Assembly (NCBI RefSeq): GCF_003751445.1 | Contig: NZ_RJUU01000002.1 | Location: forward strand, 1,364,001-1,428,000 | Source: Streptomyces sp. 840.1 | Lineage (GTDB): Bacteria; Actinomycetota; Actinomycetes; Streptomycetales; Streptomycetaceae | DNA length: 64,000 nucleotides | Direction of reading: 5' to 3' | Shown here: positions 1 through 7,808 of the stretch, piece after piece | How the letters are laid out: the number at the start of each line of letters is the position of its first letter | Position numbering within the stretch: position 1 is the first letter of the stretch | Made by a program: the position numbers and the translations under genes | Notes under the pieces: model-generated | Seen by the model: the letters and a program-made list of their open reading frames with translations, nothing else | The model's database searches: none | What the model was told of the DNA's origin: nothing

Positions 1-2
1 TG

Positions 3-959
3 TCAGTTCTCCTCCACGCTCGCGCCGGTCAGGAAGCGCAGCGGGTTGCGGCGGGTCAGCAGGTCGATCAGATCGTCGTCGGCGCCCGCCGCGCGCAGCT
101 CGGGCAGGAAGCTCCGGAACAGGTGCCCGTAGCCCTGGCCGCCCTCGTCCAGCAGGTAGCCGTGGCGGGAGATGTCGCAGCTGAGCAGGGCCCGGTCGGC
201 GTGCCCGGCCTCCACCAGGGCGAGCAGCAGCCGCAGCCGGGTCCGGTCGCTCCGGTAGGCCGATTTGCCCACGGTGTCGAAGGCGACGTACGCCCCGCGC
301 GCCGCGAGTTCCCGGTGGACGCCCGGGTCGTCGAGCAGGTCCTGGTGGCCGATGCTGACGCGGTGGGCGGGCAGCCCCTCACCGGTGAGCAGGTCCAGCT
401 GGGCGAGCCCGCCCCGGCCCAGCTGCGCGTGGGTGGCGAGGGAGAGCCCGGTGGCCCGCGCGGCCCGTGCGCCGGCCCGCAGCACCTTGGCCTCGGGAGC
501 CGTGGGGACGTCCCCGTGGCTGCCGATCTCGCCGAGGACGCCGGGCAGGATGCCGGTCGTGCCGATGCCGTCCTGGATCTCGCGGACGAGGACCTCGGTC
601 AGCTGCTCCACGTCGGCGGTGTCGATCTCCGGGGTGTGGAACGGCTCGTAGTACCAGCCGGTCGCGGCGACCACCGCGACCCGCGACTGCCGGGCGATCT
701 CCGCGAGGGCGGCGACATCGCGCCCCATGCCCCGGCAGGTCAGCTCGACGACGAGGGAGAGCCCGAACTCCTCCCGCAGCGCGCTCAGCTCGGCGGTGAC
801 GGCCGCCGTGTGGCGCCGGGGGTCGAGGACGGCCGCACCGTCGCCCCGCTGGTCCAGATCGAGGACGAGGTGCTCGTGTGCGAGGGCCGGGCCGCGTACC
901 GAAGCGGCCTGGATCTCGCCGGTGACGGTGCGCAGGGTGTGCGGAGCGGGGTGGTTCAT
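3..959 (-). CDS. php: Phosphotriesterase-family metal hydrolase (Php/YhfV)
   Basis: A 318-residue amidohydrolase-superfamily protein of the phosphotriesterase homology (Php, YhfV) type. Seen: the metal-binding HEH pair (H28, H30), a GEIG motif supplying Glu where true phosphotriesterases have a carboxylated Lys, then THAQ, GHQD and a late SCDIS Asp, the usual order of ligands for a two-metal TIM barrel. The natural substrate of this family is unknown. I chose the ATG at 957-959 because a GAAGGA Shine-Dalgarno precedes it and the reading frame upstream is low in conservation-like content. It is the fourth gene after yhfY, yhfU and yhfT on the same strand, 90 nt after yhfT, so it belongs to the yhf cluster. 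Its stop codon is at the window edge, and the operon may continue to the left. Confidence 0.88.
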   Translation of the reverse strand: MNHPAPHTLRTVTGEIQAASVRGPALAHEHLVLDLDQRGDGAAVLDPRRHTAAVTAELSALREEFGLSLVVELTCRGMGRDVAALAEIARQSRVAVVAATGWYYEPFHTPEIDTADVEQLTEVLVREIQDGIGTTGILPGVLGEIGSHGDVPTAPEAKVLRAGARAARATGLSLATHAQLGRGGLAQLDLLTGEGLPAHRVSIGHQDLLDDPGVHRELAARGAYVAFDTVGKSAYRSDRTRLRLLLALVEAGHADRALLSCDISRHGYLLDEGGQGYGHLFRSFLPELRAAGADDDLIDLLTRRNPLRFLTGASVEEN

Positions 960-1049
960 CGTGGGGTTCCTTCTACGTGTACGGGCCCGGTCCGGCCGGC
1001 GGCCTCGCGGCCCCGGCACGCGGGTGGACAGGTCCCGGTCCCGGGGGTG

Positions 1050-2384
1050 TCAGCCCTTGACCGGGGTGAACAGATCGAGCCAGTACAGGATGTTGAGCAG
1101 GATGCCGCCGATGATCACGGCCGCGGGTGCGGCGGCCATCTTCACGACGGGGCGGCCCATCGCCTCGTTCAGCAGGTAGAGCCCGCCGACGACGAGGATG
1201 CCCAGTCCGCCGCCCATCGCGTTCGCGGCCATCAGCGAACCGAAGAGGATCGCGAGCTGGAGGGTGTCACCGATCGCGCTGCGCAGGTGTTCGGAGGAGT
1301 CGCGGACGCTGGGCAGCTTGCCGAGGACCCGGCCGATCCAGGAGAGGGCCAGCACCTCGGCCGCGAACACGAGCGCACCGACGAGAGCGGCCAGGAACGG
1401 GTTCGGCATGAGGTAGCCGATCGGGTACACCAGCGTGAATCCGGCGATCCCGTACGCCCCGGAGGCGAGTGCGGTGGTCGCGATCAGCGGGATGAAGCCG
1501 AACACCCGGTAGAAGTCGACCTGGGCCGCCTCCGAGTACTGCCCCTTCGCGATGAGGAAGCTGGTGGCCTCGCCGCCGCCGAATATGTGCATCTGGGCAA
1601 GCACACAGACCCCGGCCCCGAGCACCATGAACAGCGGCAGGTACCTGCGCAGCCGGGCCGCGCTCGCGCTGAACAGCGACGCCATCGGGTCGTCCTCCAG
1701 GACGATCTCCTCGACGCCCGCCGCCCGGTCCGCCCGGCGCTGCCGGACGTCCTTGGCGACCGCGAGCCCGATGAGCATCAGCACGCCGACGGCCATGGCC
1801 AGCGCTCCGGCGAACATGTTCGGCCACAGCTTCATGGTCATGACGACGAGGGCCAGTTCGAGGACGCCCGCGATACCGCCCCACCGGCGGCCGAACTGCT
1901 TGGTGATGGCGAGCACCGGGAACAGCGAGAACAGGAACAGGATCGGCGTCGACATCTGCTGCATCGCGGTCAGGAAGTCGACCGGCAGGTCGTGGGCGAC
2001 GTTGTTCGCGCCGTTCAGGCCGAACACGACGACCGCGCCCCAGGCGGCACCGAGGATGGGGGCGAGCCACTTCTTCGGTGCCAGCATCCCGAGGATGTCC
2101 GTGGGCAGGAAGACCAGCCACGGGTTCAGCACACCGGTGGACAGGGCCATCGGCGCGCCCAGTCCGAAGATGAACCCGGCGGAGAGACCGAACGAGACAG
2201 CCGTCGTCGCGCTGCGGGTGGTGCGCCCCTGGATGAAGTCCAGCATGAAGGGGCGTACCCCGTCGTTGAAGACGGCCAGGGCCATGTGCGAGATGTAGGC
2301 CGTCAGCGCACAGAGGGCTATCACGGTCAGTTGCTGGGCCAGCGTGAAGTCAAGGCTGGCGCCGGCGGCGAGTGTGGTGCTCAC
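1050..2384 (-). CDS. yhfT: YhfT-family membrane protein, putative transporter
   Basis: A 444-residue polytopic membrane protein matching the YhfT family (E. coli YhfT is of similar size). Hydrophobic segments run along the whole chain, broken by a charged loop near residues 215-235 (KDVRQRR ... EEIVLEDD). The GTG start is preceded by AAGGAG at good spacing. It lies 43 nt after yhfU and 90 nt before php. The family is annotated as a transport protein of unknown substrate; its constant pairing with the small soluble YhfU suggests that the two work together, much as subunits of a carrier do, but that is inference. The transported compound would be the one hydrolysed or handled by Php. Confidence 0.85.
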   Translation of the reverse strand: MSTTLAAGASLDFTLAQQLTVIALCALTAYISHMALAVFNDGVRPFMLDFIQGRTTRSATTAVSFGLSAGFIFGLGAPMALSTGVLNPWLVFLPTDILGMLAPKKWLAPILGAAWGAVVVFGLNGANNVAHDLPVDFLTAMQQMSTPILFLFSLFPVLAITKQFGRRWGGIAGVLELALVVMTMKLWPNMFAGALAMAVGVLMLIGLAVAKDVRQRRADRAAGVEEIVLEDDPMASLFSASAARLRRYLPLFMVLGAGVCVLAQMHIFGGGEATSFLIAKGQYSEAAQVDFYRVFGFIPLIATTALASGAYGIAGFTLVYPIGYLMPNPFLAALVGALVFAAEVLALSWIGRVLGKLPSVRDSSEHLRSAIGDTLQLAILFGSLMAANAMGGGLGILVVGGLYLLNEAMGRPVVKMAAAPAAVIIGGILLNILYWLDLFTPVKG

Positions 2385-2427
2385 GAGTCACTCCTTGGTG
2401 CCCGGGACGGTGAGAACAGGCTGTTGT

Positions 2428-2784
2428 TCAGCCGCGGGCGGCGATGGCGCGCGCCATGAGGGGGGCGATGATGTCGATCTGGTCCATCGAGAAGCCGAAG
2501 ACCTTCTTGCCTTCGGCGAGCAGGGCGGTGACCTGCTCCTCCGTCGGCACGCTCCGCCCGAAGGTGTGGCAGGCGGCGCTGCCCATCAGGCCGACGAGCA
2601 CGCCGAGCGAGGCTCCGGCGCCGGTGTGGCAGGTGCCCAGGTAGTAGTCGGCCTGGCCGGCGCGGAGCTTCATCGCGGCGTCCATGTCGCTGGAGGCGAC
2701 GACGTCGAGCGAGTCGATGCCGAGCTTGCCGATGGCCGCGGTGACCTCGACCTTGCCGACTCCACCGGTGAGGATCTTCGTCAT
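2428..2784 (-). CDS. yhfU: YhfU-like DUF2620 protein
   Basis: A 118-residue soluble protein starting MTKILTGG, recognised as the DUF2620/YhfU family. It has an N-terminal alpha/beta pattern (KVEVTAAIGKLGIDSLDVVASSD) and a glycine-rich centre with two cysteines (GTCHTGAG and SAACHTFGR). The function is unknown. I start it at the ATG at 2782-2784; the open frame extends further upstream but that part is Ser/Pro/Arg-rich shadow of yhfY. It is the gene before yhfT and 55 nt after yhfY, and presumably forms a unit with yhfT. Confidence 0.85.
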   Translation of the reverse strand: MTKILTGGVGKVEVTAAIGKLGIDSLDVVASSDMDAAMKLRAGQADYYLGTCHTGAGASLGVLVGLMGSAACHTFGRSVPTEEQVTALLAEGKKVFGFSMDQIDIIAPLMARAIAARG

Positions 2785-2839
2785 GGCTGTTCTTCTCTCT
2801 GTGTGGGTACGGCAGGCGCGGGACGCCTGCCGTGACCGG

Positions 2840-3226
2840 TCAGGACGCGGGTGCGGAGGGGGACTGCTGGGCCAGGACGGCCAGGTGCATCCCGAGGAAG
2901 TTGACTTCGGACTCGGGGAGCGCGGCCCCGAGTTCCCGTTCGGCGCGGGCCGATACGGCGCGGGCACGGGCGACGGCCTCGGGGTGTCCGGCCAGTTCGG
3001 CGGCGACCTGGTCGTCGGTGAGGAACTGCTCGATCGCCTCGCCGTCCAGGATCCGCCCGAGCGCCATCATCAGGTGGCTGGTCAGCATGCCTGCCGTCGC
3101 TTCGGTGACGGTGCGGCCCTCGGCCTCCAGGGCGGTCAGCTCGGCGGTGACGAAGTCGGCCACCTCGGGCCGGACCGTGCCGCCTTCGCGAAAGAGCTGG
3201 ATGCGCAGTGCGAGCTGGTCGTCCAT
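2840..3226 (-). CDS. yhfY: YhfY-like small PRD-type protein
   Basis: A 128-residue mostly helical acidic protein that fits YhfY, a small protein related to the PRD (PTS regulation domain) fold. It carries an HLMMALGRILDGE helix and a late LGMHLAVL segment, each with a His, as in PRD modules; there is no DNA-binding domain. The ATG has an excellent AGGAGG at 3233-3238, 6 nt away. It is the first gene of the yhfY-yhfU-yhfT-php unit, directly downstream of a promoter that overlaps a YhfZ-type operator. PRD modules normally sense phosphorylation by PTS proteins, but nothing here shows that. Confidence 0.78.
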   Translation of the reverse strand: MDDQLALRIQLFREGGTVRPEVADFVTAELTALEAEGRTVTEATAGMLTSHLMMALGRILDGEAIEQFLTDDQVAAELAGHPEAVARARAVSARAERELGAALPESEVNFLGMHLAVLAQQSPSAPAS

Positions 3227-3245
3227 GATGATCCTCCTAAAATCA

Positions 3246-3274
3246 ACAGTAACCAGGATTTTGTATTTTGAGGA
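3246..3274 (-). promoter_or_regulatory. Probable yhfY promoter with YhfZ operator half-site
   Basis: On the minus strand, TACTGT (3246-3251) is a -10 box placed 17 nt from a weak -35 TCCTCA (3269-3274). The plus-strand sequence CAGTAACCAGGATT at 3247-3260 is identical over 14 bases to the left half of the palindrome in front of yhfZ, while the other half has decayed. The likely transcript has a leader of about a dozen bases carrying AGGAGG. I infer binding by YhfZ, the adjacent regulator. Confidence 0.65.
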
Positions 3275-3321
3275 CGAGCGACGCCCCGGAGTTGTGAGAC
3301 CCCGGTCACTGGGCCCGCCGG

Positions 3322-4260
3322 TCAGTACGAGGGGACGCGCTCACCCCGCAGTACCTCGTTCTGCAGCCGGGTCACCAGTGACAGATCGAGTGAGTCGCGG
3401 ACCGCAGCCAGCGCCTTCGTCCCGTCGGACCGGCCGATCACCGCGGCGGTGGAGTTGCGCAGGGCCAGCTCCCGGTTGACCTCGTCGCCGAGCGGCAGCA
3501 CGTCGACGCCGATCCCGAGCCGGTCCTGCGCCTCGTCCAGGTTCCAGACGGTCGCGTCCACCTCGTTCCGCGCGAACAGGTCGCCCAGCTGCATGTACGA
3601 CGCCTCCCGCCACTCGACGTCCTCCCGGTCGGCGAAGACCCGCTCCACGAGCATCCGCAGATCCTCCGAGGCGTGGTCGACCGCCACCCGCAGTCCGGGC
3701 GTGTCCAGGTCCACCCCGTGCCGCACCAGCATGCCGTGCGCGCCGACGTAGGTGGCGGGGCCGAGATCGGCCACCAGCTCCACCGGGTGCTCGGCGATCA
3801 GCTGGTCGGCGGCGAACCGGGACAGGACGACCAGGTCGACCTTGCCCTCCAGCAGTGCGGCGGTCCGGGCCCCCGCGCCTCGCATGAAGGTGATCGCGAA
3901 CGGCGCACCCGCCTCCTCGAAGGCGCTGCGCAGTCCGGTCGCCAGACCCTCGTAACGCCGCGAGTAGGGGAGCGGCATCGCCGCGAGCAGCGTTCCCAGG
4001 CCGGACAGCCGCCACAGGATGGTGCGGTCCGAGTGGACGAGGAAGGTGCCGAGGTGGCCCCGTGCGGTCGTCGAGATCGCGCCGGACTCCTCCAGCAGGC
4101 TGAGGGCGGCCTGAACGGTTCCGTTTCCGCAGCCCAGCTCCTGCGCGAAGTCACGCACACGGGGCAGGCGGGTGTCCGGCTCGTGGTGCAGGAGCAGGAC
4201 GGCGAGCTGCCGCGCGGCGAGGCCGTTGCGGGTGAGGAAGCGGTCGTCGAAATCGTTCAC
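3322..4260 (-). CDS. yhfZ: YhfZ-like transcription regulator
   Basis: A 312-residue protein with an N-terminal winged helix of GntR-like character (residues about 15-75: ARQLAVLLLHHEPDTRLPRV, then the recognition segment GNGTVQAALSLLEESG) followed by a long C-terminal ligand-binding domain with a periplasmic-binding-protein-like feel, as in the YhfZ family of E. coli. The GTG start at 4258-4260 has no ribosome site; a -10 box ends 7 nt upstream, so translation is probably leaderless. It is transcribed separately from the four genes it precedes, from a promoter covered by an imperfect palindrome, which suggests autoregulation. The effector is unknown; the pocket would be expected to bind the substrate or product of Php. 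Confidence 0.82.
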   Translation of the reverse strand: MNDFDDRFLTRNGLAARQLAVLLLHHEPDTRLPRVRDFAQELGCGNGTVQAALSLLEESGAISTTARGHLGTFLVHSDRTILWRLSGLGTLLAAMPLPYSRRYEGLATGLRSAFEEAGAPFAITFMRGAGARTAALLEGKVDLVVLSRFAADQLIAEHPVELVADLGPATYVGAHGMLVRHGVDLDTPGLRVAVDHASEDLRMLVERVFADREDVEWREASYMQLGDLFARNEVDATVWNLDEAQDRLGIGVDVLPLGDEVNRELALRNSTAAVIGRSDGTKALAAVRDSLDLSLVTRLQNEVLRGERVPSY

Positions 4261-4267
4261 GAATCAA

Positions 4268-4296
4268 ACAGTAACCAGGATTCTGGATACTGACAA
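4268..4296 (-). promoter_or_regulatory. yhfZ promoter and putative YhfZ palindromic operator
   Basis: Minus-strand -35 TTGTCA (4291-4296) and -10 TACTGT (4268-4273) are separated by 17 nt, with the expected start at or next to the yhfZ GTG. Between and over them lies the imperfect 24-bp palindrome 4269-4292, with arms CAGTAACCAGGA and TTCTGGATACTG (10 of 12 base pairs match). Its left arm recurs in front of yhfY. The divergent exporter gene begins about 100 nt away, so it could also be affected. Confidence 0.72.
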
Positions 4297-4351
4297 GACC
4301 CCTGCCGGAAGCCGTCCCGGCCGCCTCGCACACCCCCGCCTCCTCCCGCTG

Positions 4352-4376
4352 GTCCGCCCGGCGTGCGCGGGCGGAC
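4352..4376 (+). other. Leader hairpin before the DHA2 exporter
   Basis: Perfect 9-bp arms GTCCGCCCG (4352-4360) and CGGGCGGAC (4368-4376) with a 7-nt loop, about 20 nt before the start of the plus-strand exporter gene. It could hamper translation or transcription, or simply reflect GC richness. Confidence 0.35.
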
Positions 4377-4397
4377 GGGCGCGGAGAACATGAGGCC

Positions 4398-6038
4398 ATG
4401 AGCAACTCGGCGCCGCAGGCGCAGGGGCCGGGCCGGCCCGCGAGGGCCGGGGCGAGCGGGCCGCCGAACCAGACGCTGGCACTGGCCGCGATGATGTTCG
4501 CCGTGTCGATGACGTTCATCGACCAGACCATCGTGGCGATCGCCGCACCGGACATCATCCACGAGCTGGGACTCACCTCCTCGCAGATGCAGTGGGTCGT
4601 CAACGCCTACCTGCTCACGCTCGCCGCGTTCTTCGCGCTCGGCGGCCGGCTGTCCGACATCTACGGCCACCGCCGCGTCATGCTCATCGGCACCCTCGTC
4701 TTCGTCATCGCCTCGGCCCTCTGCGGCGCCGTACCGACGGGGGAGTACGCCCAGGCGTGGCTGATCGGGTTCCGGGCGATCCAGGGCTTCGGCGCGGCTC
4801 TGATGTTCCCGGCGGCGCTCGCCGTGGTCATCGCGGTGTTCCCGGTGGAACGGCGCGGGCGCGCGCTGGCGCTGTTCTTCGGCGTCTCGGGCGGGCTCAC
4901 GGCCATCGGTCCGCTGCTCGGCGGCTGGCTCACCGAATGGACCTGGCGTGCCATCTTCTGGATCAACGTGCCCGTCGCCGTCGTCGCGATCGTCCTGGCC
5001 CTGCTCGCGCACATCCCCGAGAGCTCGAACCGGGAACCGCTGGACGTGCCGGGCACCGTGCTGATGGCGCTCGGCATGGGGCTGACCGTGCTGGGGCTCC
5101 AGCAGTCCGTGACCTGGGGCTGGGACGCCTGGCCGACCTGGACCTGCATCGTGGTGGGGCTCGTGGTCCTGGCCTTCTTCTGCCGCTTCGAACTGGGCCG
5201 GCGCCACCCGCTCGTGAGACTCCAGGTGTTCCGGGACCGGGCCTTCGCCGTCGACATGCTCGTGCTGTTCTTCGCCATGACGGCCTTCGTGCCGGTGCTG
5301 TTCTTCGCCTCGGTGTACGCCCAGGTCTCCCTCAGCGCTTCACCCAACCAGGCGGCGCTCTACCTGCTCTACTTCTTCGTGGGGTTCGCCCTCGCCTCCC
5401 AGTGGGGCGGCCGCATCCTGGACAAGCGCGGCGCGCGCCCGGCACTGAGGACCGGTGCCGCGCTCGGCGCGGTCGGCTTCGCGCTGTGGGCCGCCAAGCT
5501 GACGACGCTCTCGATGCACGACCAGTGGCCGTACGCGGCACTCGCGGGCGCCGGCATCGGCTTCCTGCTCGCGCCCGCCTCGACCGACGCCGTCAACCGG
5601 TCGATCGGCGCCTCCTACGGCGAGGTCACCGGCATCACGCAGACCGTGCGCAACTTCGCCGCCAGCATCGGCCTCGCGGTGTTCGGCACCGTGCTGACGC
5701 ACGTCACGGTCAACCGGGTCGCCGAGACGCTGCGGGGCGAGGGCGTGCCGTCCGGCCCCGCCCGCACCGCCGCCCGGCACATCGCCGAGGCCGTCACCGG
5801 GAACGCGGACGCGCGACAGCCCACGGGAGGCGGCAGGGCCGCCGAACTCACCCGGGAGTCGATGCAGGCCGTCAGGGTGGACTTCGCCGAGGCGAACCAG
5901 TGGGTGTTCTACTCCATGGCCGGCGCACTCGTGCTCGCCTTCATCTGCTCGCTGTGGCACCCGGGCACACGCGTGACCGGTGACGCCGCGCCCCCCGGGG
6001 AGCCGGCGCCGCATCCGCCGGAGCGCCGGGCGTACTGA
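4398..6038 (+). CDS. DHA2 (EmrB/QacA) family MFS drug exporter
   Basis: A 546-residue major facilitator protein with about 14 hydrophobic segments, typical of proton-driven DHA2 exporters. Seen: the family's DQTIVAIAAPDI start of helix 1, the motif-A loop GGRLSDIYGHRRV after helix 2, and the motif-C-like stretch GVSGGLTAIGPLLGGWLTE in helix 5. The C-terminal tail (about residues 460-490) is Ala/Arg/Gly-rich. GAGG lies 6 nt before the ATG. It is divergent from yhfZ, and the YhfZ palindrome lies in the shared upstream region, so co-control is possible but not shown. The substrate cannot be told from sequence. Confidence 0.88.
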   Translation: MSNSAPQAQGPGRPARAGASGPPNQTLALAAMMFAVSMTFIDQTIVAIAAPDIIHELGLTSSQMQWVVNAYLLTLAAFFALGGRLSDIYGHRRVMLIGTLVFVIASALCGAVPTGEYAQAWLIGFRAIQGFGAALMFPAALAVVIAVFPVERRGRALALFFGVSGGLTAIGPLLGGWLTEWTWRAIFWINVPVAVVAIVLALLAHIPESSNREPLDVPGTVLMALGMGLTVLGLQQSVTWGWDAWPTWTCIVVGLVVLAFFCRFELGRRHPLVRLQVFRDRAFAVDMLVLFFAMTAFVPVLFFASVYAQVSLSASPNQAALYLLYFFVGFALASQWGGRILDKRGARPALRTGAALGAVGFALWAAKLTTLSMHDQWPYAALAGAGIGFLLAPASTDAVNRSIGASYGEVTGITQTVRNFAASIGLAVFGTVLTHVTVNRVAETLRGEGVPSGPARTAARHIAEAVTGNADARQPTGGGRAAELTRESMQAVRVDFAEANQWVFYSMAGALVLAFICSLWHPGTRVTGDAAPPGEPAPHPPERRAY

Positions 6039-6053
6039 TCACGAGCGTTGTCG

Positions 6054-6075
6054 GCGGGGGGACTTGATCCCCCGC
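6054..6075. terminator. Convergent hairpin terminator
   Basis: Perfect 7-bp stem GCGGGGG / CCCCCGC with an 8-nt loop between two convergent genes (exporter and methyltransferase). There is no U-tract, as is common in Streptomyces. Confidence 0.55.
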
Positions 6076-6087
6076 GTGGTGCGCGCG

Positions 6088-6744
6088 TCAGTTCCGGTGC
6101 CAGACCAAGGTGTACCGCCAGAAGACTCTGCGGCGCAGCCGCGCACCGGGCAGCACCCGCCCGGCCTCACCGACGATGCAGGCGAAGCTCATCGTCGCGG
6201 GGCGGGTCGGCGCGGTCATCGATTCCGGCCGTGCCGCCCTGCGCCCCCGGTTCTTGATCCAGGCCATGACGACGTTCAGCGCGACGGCCGCCACGCCGAG
6301 CAGCCGGTCGCCGGTCGACCGCGCCGCGGCGAGCCCCACGACAACCAGCGTCCCGCCCGGTGCCAGATGCCGCCGGAACTCCTCGAGTGCCTCGGTGAAC
6401 GGCAGATGGTGGATGGCGGCGACGCACGTGATCACGTCGTAGGAACCGGACGGTATGTCAGTGAGCGCGTCTCCGACGGTGAACGCCACGGGCGCGGCGG
6501 GCGCGGTGAGTTCACGTGCCCGAGCGACGATCGTGGCGTCAGCGTCCAGACCCCGCACGGATTCGGCGCGCGTTGCCAGCAGCCGGGCCAGGTCCCCGCT
6601 GCCCGATCCGATGTCGAGGGCCGCGCCGAAGCGCTTCGGGACCTGCCGCATGATCCACCGGTGGTAGTGGGCGTTGTGGTCCCACGGGCGGGCGGCGTGG
6701 AACCGTTCCAGTGCCTTGAGGAGACGGGGCTGCGGTGTCGTCAT
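6088..6744 (-). CDS. Class I SAM-dependent methyltransferase
   Basis: A 218-residue methyltransferase. The SAM-binding motif I is ALDIGSGSGDLARLL (about residues 42-56), the acidic motif II is RGLDAD, and a DVITCVAAIHHLPF stretch matches motif IV, followed by LAPGGTLVVVG. The C-terminal third is basic (WIKNRGRRAARPES). The target is unknown; similar small enzymes act on small molecules. The ATG is at 6742-6744. It faces the exporter gene convergently and is followed upstream by the iclR-like gene on the same strand after a 70-nt gap. Confidence 0.85.
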   Translation of the reverse strand: MTTPQPRLLKALERFHAARPWDHNAHYHRWIMRQVPKRFGAALDIGSGSGDLARLLATRAESVRGLDADATIVARARELTAPAAPVAFTVGDALTDIPSGSYDVITCVAAIHHLPFTEALEEFRRHLAPGGTLVVVGLAAARSTGDRLLGVAAVALNVVMAWIKNRGRRAARPESMTAPTRPATMSFACIVGEAGRVLPGARLRRRVFWRYTLVWHRN

Positions 6745-6814
6745 GCCGACACTCCATCATCAACTCCGTCACCCGAGGCCGGCAGGTGCGCCGGGCGGGT
6801 GCCGGGCGGGACCG

Positions 6815-7591
6815 TCAGCCGTCGGCCGCGGTGAACCCCAGCCAGTACGGATCACCGATCCGCTTGCCGACGCGCAGTGCCGCGTCCCGCACCGCCCGGC
6901 CGAAGCGCTCCGGCATGCCCTCGCGCAGCTCCTGGGCGGGGAGCGCGATGCCGATCCCGAAGATCTGGCCCGTGTCACGGTCCAGGACGGCGCCCGAGAC
7001 GCCGGCCACGCCCGGGACGTACTCGCCCAGTGAGAACTCCCACCCGTCGGCCCGGACCCTGGCCAGCTGCGCGAGCAGCTCCGCCCGGGTCTTCGGCGCC
7101 TGCCCCACGCTGTGTTCGAGGCGGTCGTCGACGAGCCGGGTGACCTGGGCGTCCTCCAGGCGGGCCAGCAGGGCCCGGCCCATCGAACTGGCGTACGCGG
7201 GCGCCCGGGTGCCCGCCGGGGTGTAGGCGTGGAGGGAGCCGATGGCGCTGACGCGCATGTGCAGTACGAGCGACTCGCTGCCGTCCAGGACGTCCACGTA
7301 GCCGGTGTACCCGGTGTCGGCCACCAGCCGGGCGGCCTCCTCCTCCAGCAGCGAGACCGTGCCGCGCGAGGCGCGGAAGTGGTACGACGCCTCCATGATC
7401 AGTTCGCCGGGGCGGTAGGCGCGGGTGAGCGGGTCGCGCTCCAGGAAGCCGTACTCGGCCATCATGCTCAGCGTCCGCGACACCGAACTCTTGGGAAGCC
7501 CGAGTTCACCGGCCACGTCGGTGACGGTGACATCGCGCCGCAGGCGGGCCATGAGACGCAGGACGTCCCGGGCGTTGGCGAGTGTGCTCAC
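6815..7591 (-). CDS. IclR family transcription regulator
   Basis: A 258-residue IclR protein: N-terminal helix-turn-helix (VTVTDVAGELGLPKSSVSRTL, about residues 20-40) and a C-terminal effector domain with LEEEAARLVADTGYTGYVDVLDG and SMGRALLARL typical of the family. I chose the GTG at 7589-7591, which has GGGAGG at good spacing; the open frame runs far upstream but that is non-coding. It is divergent from the OPT transporter gene, the usual arrangement for an IclR regulator that controls its neighbour. The effector may be a compound taken up by the transporter or acted on by the DUF917 enzyme. Confidence 0.88.
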   Translation of the reverse strand: MSTLANARDVLRLMARLRRDVTVTDVAGELGLPKSSVSRTLSMMAEYGFLERDPLTRAYRPGELIMEASYHFRASRGTVSLLEEEAARLVADTGYTGYVDVLDGSESLVLHMRVSAIGSLHAYTPAGTRAPAYASSMGRALLARLEDAQVTRLVDDRLEHSVGQAPKTRAELLAQLARVRADGWEFSLGEYVPGVAGVSGAVLDRDTGQIFGIGIALPAQELREGMPERFGRAVRDAALRVGKRIGDPYWLGFTAADG

Positions 7592-7722
7592 CGTCTTCCT
7601 CCCTCTCCGGCCTCCCCGGCCGTGTCGCGTCCGATGGTATGCGGCCCCGGGGCCGGGGCCGGCCCGCCCACATTCTGAGACTTCTTGACGGCGGGGCCCC
7701 TTCGATCCGATGATCCATGGGT

Positions 7723-7759
7723 AGTCCAGATAATAGGACTCGGTTCCATATTTTAGAAC
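7723..7759. promoter_or_regulatory. Candidate IclR operators in divergent region
   Basis: Two inverted repeats lie side by side in an AT-rich patch between the regulator and the OPT gene: AGTCC-N8-GGACT (7723-7740), centred on a GATAAT hexamer, and GTTC-N9-GAAC (7743-7759). IclR proteins often bind such short partly palindromic sites over promoters. Assignment is by position. Confidence 0.5.
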
Positions 7760-7808
7760 TTCAGTGGCCGGAGCCCATCGCCTCCGCACCGGCCCGTCAG
7801 GAGCACCC

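Noticed and set aside
123..2459. A 778-residue plus-strand open frame over php and yhfT
   Set aside because: It is an opposite-strand shadow: Gly/Arg/Gln/His-rich without domains, while the minus strand gives recognised families with ribosome sites.
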